NCBI RefSeq assembly: GCF_002443255.2
Contig: NW_019211459.1
Location: 23,528,330-23,592,329, forward strand
DNA length: 64,000 nt
Direction of reading: 5' to 3'
DNA from: Varroa destructor
Lineage: Eukaryota; Arthropoda; Arachnida; Mesostigmata; Varroidae
Under the pieces are notes generated by a model. The model made no database searches. It was not told the DNA's origin and saw only the letters and a program-made list of their open reading frames with translations. This document shows, piece after piece, positions 59,355 to 64,000 of this stretch. How positions within the stretch are numbered: the stretch's first letter is position 1; each line of letters begins with the position of its first letter. The translations under genes and the position numbers were made by a program.

Positions 59355-62300
59355 ATATGTAAATCTAACATTAGTGTGATTGAATTCCATTCAGTAATTA
59401 ATAATGGCAATGGTGAGCGAGGCTTGAAATCGGGTGTAGATAGAGCAAGGAGATATAAATCGCAGACTTCTTCATTTGACAGCTTTTCATAGTGAGTACT
59501 TATATCCATGTTATGCACATATAGAACTTCACACTATTTGCACTACGTTCGGGGTGCACTTAGTTTCTTAGTGAAAGTGGAATTAACAAAATGTAGATCA
59601 CGATAGAGACAATGAAATGTGGCCATGAGATTGATATATAAAAAAGAACCACTATGGTCGACAACAGCCGTAGGTAATAGCCTGACTATGAGTAGCGCCA
59701 CATCATTATCGCAACAAAATGTTACTGCAAATATGGTATTTTTTCCAGTTCTTTCATAAATGATTTTATTACAATGATGCAATATGATGCAATGGTGGTA
59801 AACAATGGTGCAATGAAGATCGACTGCACTTACATTGAAATTGAATATAGATTGGTCTTCCCAACAATAACGTAGTCAAATAAACATTCTACCCCATTAT
59901 GTGGGGAAAATGGAACCTTCAGGGTATCCAGTTTGGAGTACTAGAAAAAAGCATTAATTTCCACTGTATCAAAGAGCAAATGTGAACTTTTTTTACATTG
60001 TCAATAAAGCTATGCACCTAAAATGTTTATACAGTCTAATGTTTTCATCAAATAGTAATCTTTGTTTTGACTCGTTTCTTACTCAAAAATACACAACGAG
60101 TCTTTTTTTTTTGTTAACTATAGAATGTTAATTATGCACCATTATAGTAAATCACTCGGCGTTCTAGATGCTTGTACCTTGTTGAACATTTGACATATCA
60201 CAACATGTTTGGTATTTTTGTTTTTAAGGTTTCATTGTACATTTTTCTTTTCACACACATGCAGTACTGAAAAGACACAAAGTATAAAATCGGAACCGTG
60301 CAGGAATTTTTCATGTATTATTGCAGTACTATGCAGGATATTCACTTACATTTATAACAAACAGGATAACACTTACATTTATAATATCTATAACAAACAT
60401 AACAAACAAAAAATCCTAACGAGCGAAATAAATAACAAAACATATTAGTTGGCTTAATACTATGATTAGCACGTGTTATTTCGCCTTAGCTCTTTATTAA
60501 TTCCCTAACCCGTCGCTCTGAAGCGAGAGGATGGTGCATAGTGTAGTCAACTGAGCCGCATGTTCTAGGCCTACAAATCTTGTCATTTCAATTTCCGCGA
60601 GTGATAACAATTATATGTTTGAGACGAGCCCTTTTCTATGCCTGAGTTTGCCTACGTTTGGAGTTTTTAAGGCTAATTTCAGTATATATATATATATATA
60701 TATATACGTCTATACGTTGCTAACTGTGAGAGACATTGTCAGGCCGTCGACGATACTGAAGCGAGTGAGGAAATGCGTATAACTCAAAATAGATTCCTTG
60801 TATATTGTTCAGCAAACGTTAAAATACGACATAGTATTTTTCGTTAGTGCTTTATCTAAAGTATAAATTGAAGCAGATTTTATTTCATTGATCGTCGTAT
60901 TTTTCATTTAGACGATTTAGTCTTGGAAAACAATAGCACGTACTGTGATATGTTACAGACAAAGGAAAATTTATATCCAGCTACAGTCTAAGTCAGCCAC
61001 ATCTTTTCCGATCGTCGCGCTGCATAATATTCCACCTTATAGGAACACCAATAATGAGATTCCAATTTATTATATCATACTATATATATATTCTTAAAAT
61101 GAAAAAAAGCAGAGTCAGTAGGATAACTAGATCTTAATAAGGAAAAGCACGTTACAGTTGAAATCATCAGCACTGCATGAGACGCAAGCTTATCGCTTAG
61201 ACGTATCGCGTAGATTTTTTGTTTCGCAAATGAAAGTGTCTTTGTTATTTTAACCAGTTAGTCAAAAGTGCGACGTCGTTGCTTTTGGTCAATTTTTTAT
61301 ATATGTCTTTCTGTATATAATGAACTATATTTAACAAACATTATGATACTGAAAGTAAATAGATATGCGGAGGTCATATAAATATCCCGCAAGAGTGTCC
61401 TATACTTGATATACCTGTATAAAAGTTTTACTACCATTATTATCGAAATGTCTTATTGAAATGCTTATGCGATGCTATTATCACCAGTGCTAGGGCTTTG
61501 TGTGTTTTGTGTATCATTCTTTTTATGTTTTTGTGTCGAATGAACTGAGCATTGTCTTCCGGGTAAACGGCCTTTTTAAAAACCTTCATGTACAGCTTCT
61601 AAACAAAAAATAGGTTCCCACATATGTACCGGATATGAGCGTTTACACGTGTCTTATTGAGTGTGTCATATATATATATATGGAATTATAAATTATTGCA
61701 CAATAAAAGAACACGATGAATGTAGAGACTTCTGCAAATTCCTATTAATGCCAGGTGCGGGTGTGCCGGTGTGTATTAATATCAGAGGACGTTTTTTCTT
61801 CGACTTTTTCTAAGCACAGCATATTTGACCGAATGACAGACAGGCAAATTTGAGGCACATCTACAGATGACCAATAACGTTCACCTGTTTTTTCATATTT
61901 GCTCGTTACACTCGATGGCTAGTAACCAAACGACTATGCAAATGATTTGTGTTTTTATCATGGAATTAAAACGTAACCGTGACATTGCTATAATATTATG
62001 TCCCATAGCTATTAGTCGCGTATTATAAGTGGGTGGAATTTGGATTAAGTCACGCTGGCGAATGCTTTTCCCTGAAAGAGCGGACGAAAACTTTATGACA
62101 CGTTTATCCAAATAAGCCTATCCTCAACCGACTTTAAAAACATTGAAAACTAAGTCAAATTTCAGTGGCTACCTCCCAAAGTTGGCTTTGTAACAGGAAC
62201 AAGCTAACGGCTCTCATATCTGATATATTGATGCCAAATGCGAGCCCGGATGTGACGTTTACAATGTTTTAATTCGATGATTCAAATTGGAAGCAGTTAC

Positions 62301-64000
62301 CGTGATAATATTGTTTCTATCTCTTATGGGATTGTTGATACAAATGTTTTACATATGCAGCACACAAAAAACGTTCCAATTTAGTTGGCAGAAAAGATCG
62401 CCAATCCGTAGCTGGAAGCGACGGGATTTTCCGCGAGCACCTTTAGTTACGAGACAAAACGGAGGCAATCCGATGGGCAGTACAATACACGAACATGTGC
62501 AGCGTTAGCCAAGCAAACAACAAAGCGATAAGGATGTCCCGGTTATGCTTACAAGAGCATTATTTAACCGTGATGTACTCACAGAATTGTCGCTTATTAC
62601 ATCTCATATATATTACGAGGCAACGATAACGCGTCGGCGGCGAAATATTTTGCTCGCATCTCTAACGTGACAGAAGGACCACCACCGAAGTGCTACGACC
62701 CAAGTCGAAAAAAGTAAGAGAACTCCAGAGCGAAAAGAAGCATCGCCGCATTTGACGCATCTACACAAGCTGAGCGCAATGAAACTGTGAAACAGTAAAC
62801 GGTTATGGAGCGTATCCATCCGCATCGGCGTTCGTCGTTCTTATGTCCAAGAAGCGTGAAGTCGCCTTTTGTTAATTCTTCTGAAACGTTTACATTTCAG
62901 TAGGTACGGAACGTTCGGGTACGCGCTCGGTGTCGTGAATGTCGTTTGCGAGATGATGGTAGCGAAGTGTACGTGGCTTACAAATATCTACCAAAATACT
63001 GTTTATCATGTAGTCAATGAATGGGGGGTAGGAAGCAAAATGGTCGCATTCGGTGTAATTTAACAACAGTAATTGAATTTGCGTTGCTGGTAAGAACAAA
63101 GCGAAGGCATCACTGTTCGCCTTGAATACTTAAGTGGGTAATAGGTGGGGTCCTTTGATTACAGCATCCTATAAAATGCAAATAACGAGTAAAGGAGAAT
63201 TTGCTGAAATGTTCTATTATAAAGGACGTTGCTAATTTTATGTATAGATAGATTATATATAATTACCCTGTCGTTGCTCATGCATTTTTAGCCGTAATGG
63301 ACCGTGCAACTGTGGCTTCTCTAAGTTTCTCTATTGCAATGAACGAAACCGCTGGGTGCGGGTGTCGTCCGTGCCAGATCTTCTCTCTATGGGTAGAATA
63401 CGTATGCCAGGTAAGAGCTAAAATGGCCTGAGCATTATCTGTAGTTGTAAATAAGTTTTTAACTTCGGCAGTGTAGAGGAACATACCGTTGCCGTAACTG
63501 TCTCATATACTACTTTAATCATAACTATTGAACCGTTGATTCCACTAAATACTTGAGTATTACGATCCATCTGGATAGTAATAATCATGGTAAACATATG
63601 TTCATTTTCACGTTCCGGAAGGCTAATTTAGAATAATATAGTAGCATCTAGTCGATAGGATTACGTAAATGGCAGTATAGAATGCTCAATCTGACAATTA
63701 GACTTAGTTTCGCTAATGCATAGACAAACACATTCTGATTTTTACGCCAGATGCCGCGGCTAATGCCTAACCCGAAACAAAGTGTGTGTACACTCACTTT
63801 TGAACCCAACCACGTCACGCGTAGGTTTTTAGGCGGAAACGCAGAACCTGTAGATGACTGCACTGCCATAAAAACATATCAGAATCTACTTCATGAACCT
63901 ATTAGGGTCGACTTTCAGAAATACCTTATTATTTTTTTTTTACAATCAAGACTATATCAATATTCGAGATTTTGAATAGCAAAATGTATTACCGTCGCAC
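59355..64000. other. AT-rich region downstream of ACSF3, no gene recognised
   Basis: Short open frames on both strands without motifs, a (TA)n tract at 60683-60706, a short TA run near 61668, and T- and A-rich runs. I see no RNA gene or element termini. It could be intergenic or an intron of a gene that lies further on. Confidence 0.45.
60683..60706. repeat. (TA)n microsatellite
   Basis: 12 TA units in the region downstream of ACSF3. Confidence 0.95.

Noticed and set aside
1..64000. CRISPR arrays, operons, rRNA genes, integrases, transposases
   Set aside because: No spaced direct repeats, no polycistronic arrangement, and no recognisable transposase, reverse transcriptase or rRNA sequence was seen on either strand.

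Overview
This is a eukaryotic genomic window. Three protein-coding genes are supported, all on the + strand: a ZEB/zfh-1 zinc-finger homeodomain repressor, an intronless cofilin/ADF-like gene, and a twelve-exon mitochondrial acyl-CoA synthetase of the ACSF3 (malonyl-CoA synthetase) type. Spliced genes with GT-AG introns, long non-coding stretches and many microsatellites exclude a prokaryote. The final zinc finger of the ZEB-like protein ends in a YCKPYRE-type tail, which I associate with arthropod zfh-1. Moderate intron sizes and the low-complexity content would suit a chelicerate such as a mite or tick, but that placement is inference. No homology search was possible.

Layout. From 1 to about 6.9 kb I recognise nothing. 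From about 7.3 to 11.3 kb lies a GC- and CpG-rich block with CAG/CTG repeats, a 35-nt perfect hairpin and a consensus splice donor at 11266. It is the best candidate for the promoter and 5' exon region of the ZEB/zfh-1 gene. From 11.3 to 37 kb is mostly unassigned sequence, probably a large 5' intron, with a few exon-like islands (13.8, 17.5 and 22.4 kb) and a second GC-rich block at 23-25 kb. The recognisable zfh-1 coding exons run from 36995 to 42213, followed by a 3' UTR of about 0.85 kb with two AATAAA signals. From 43 to 50 kb the sequence becomes AT-rich and carries several long (TA)n tracts. The cofilin-like ORF is at 50358-50780. The ACSF3 gene runs from 53258 to 59308, with a polyadenylation signal 41 bases past the stop. 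From 59.3 kb to the end is AT-rich sequence without a recognised gene.

The three genes have no evident shared pathway. zfh-1 is a developmental transcriptional repressor: N- and C-terminal finger clusters, a degenerate homeodomain, a CtBP-binding PLDLS motif and SUMO consensus sites are all visible. The cofilin-like protein would sever or depolymerise actin, and its lack of introns suggests a retrocopy that kept an intact reading frame. ACSF3 would activate malonate (or a related acid) in mitochondria. All 12 ACSF3 exons join in frame into 607 residues, provided intron 3 is read as a GC-AG intron.

Main uncertainties: the 5' end and N-terminus of zfh-1, whether the cofilin copy is expressed, and the nature of the large non-coding regions. 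I found no convincing new multi-gene system. The observations most worth checking are the ratchet-like splice junction in zfh-1, the GC-AG intron in ACSF3, the cofilin retrocopy, the candidate 5' exons and the perfect GC hairpin.
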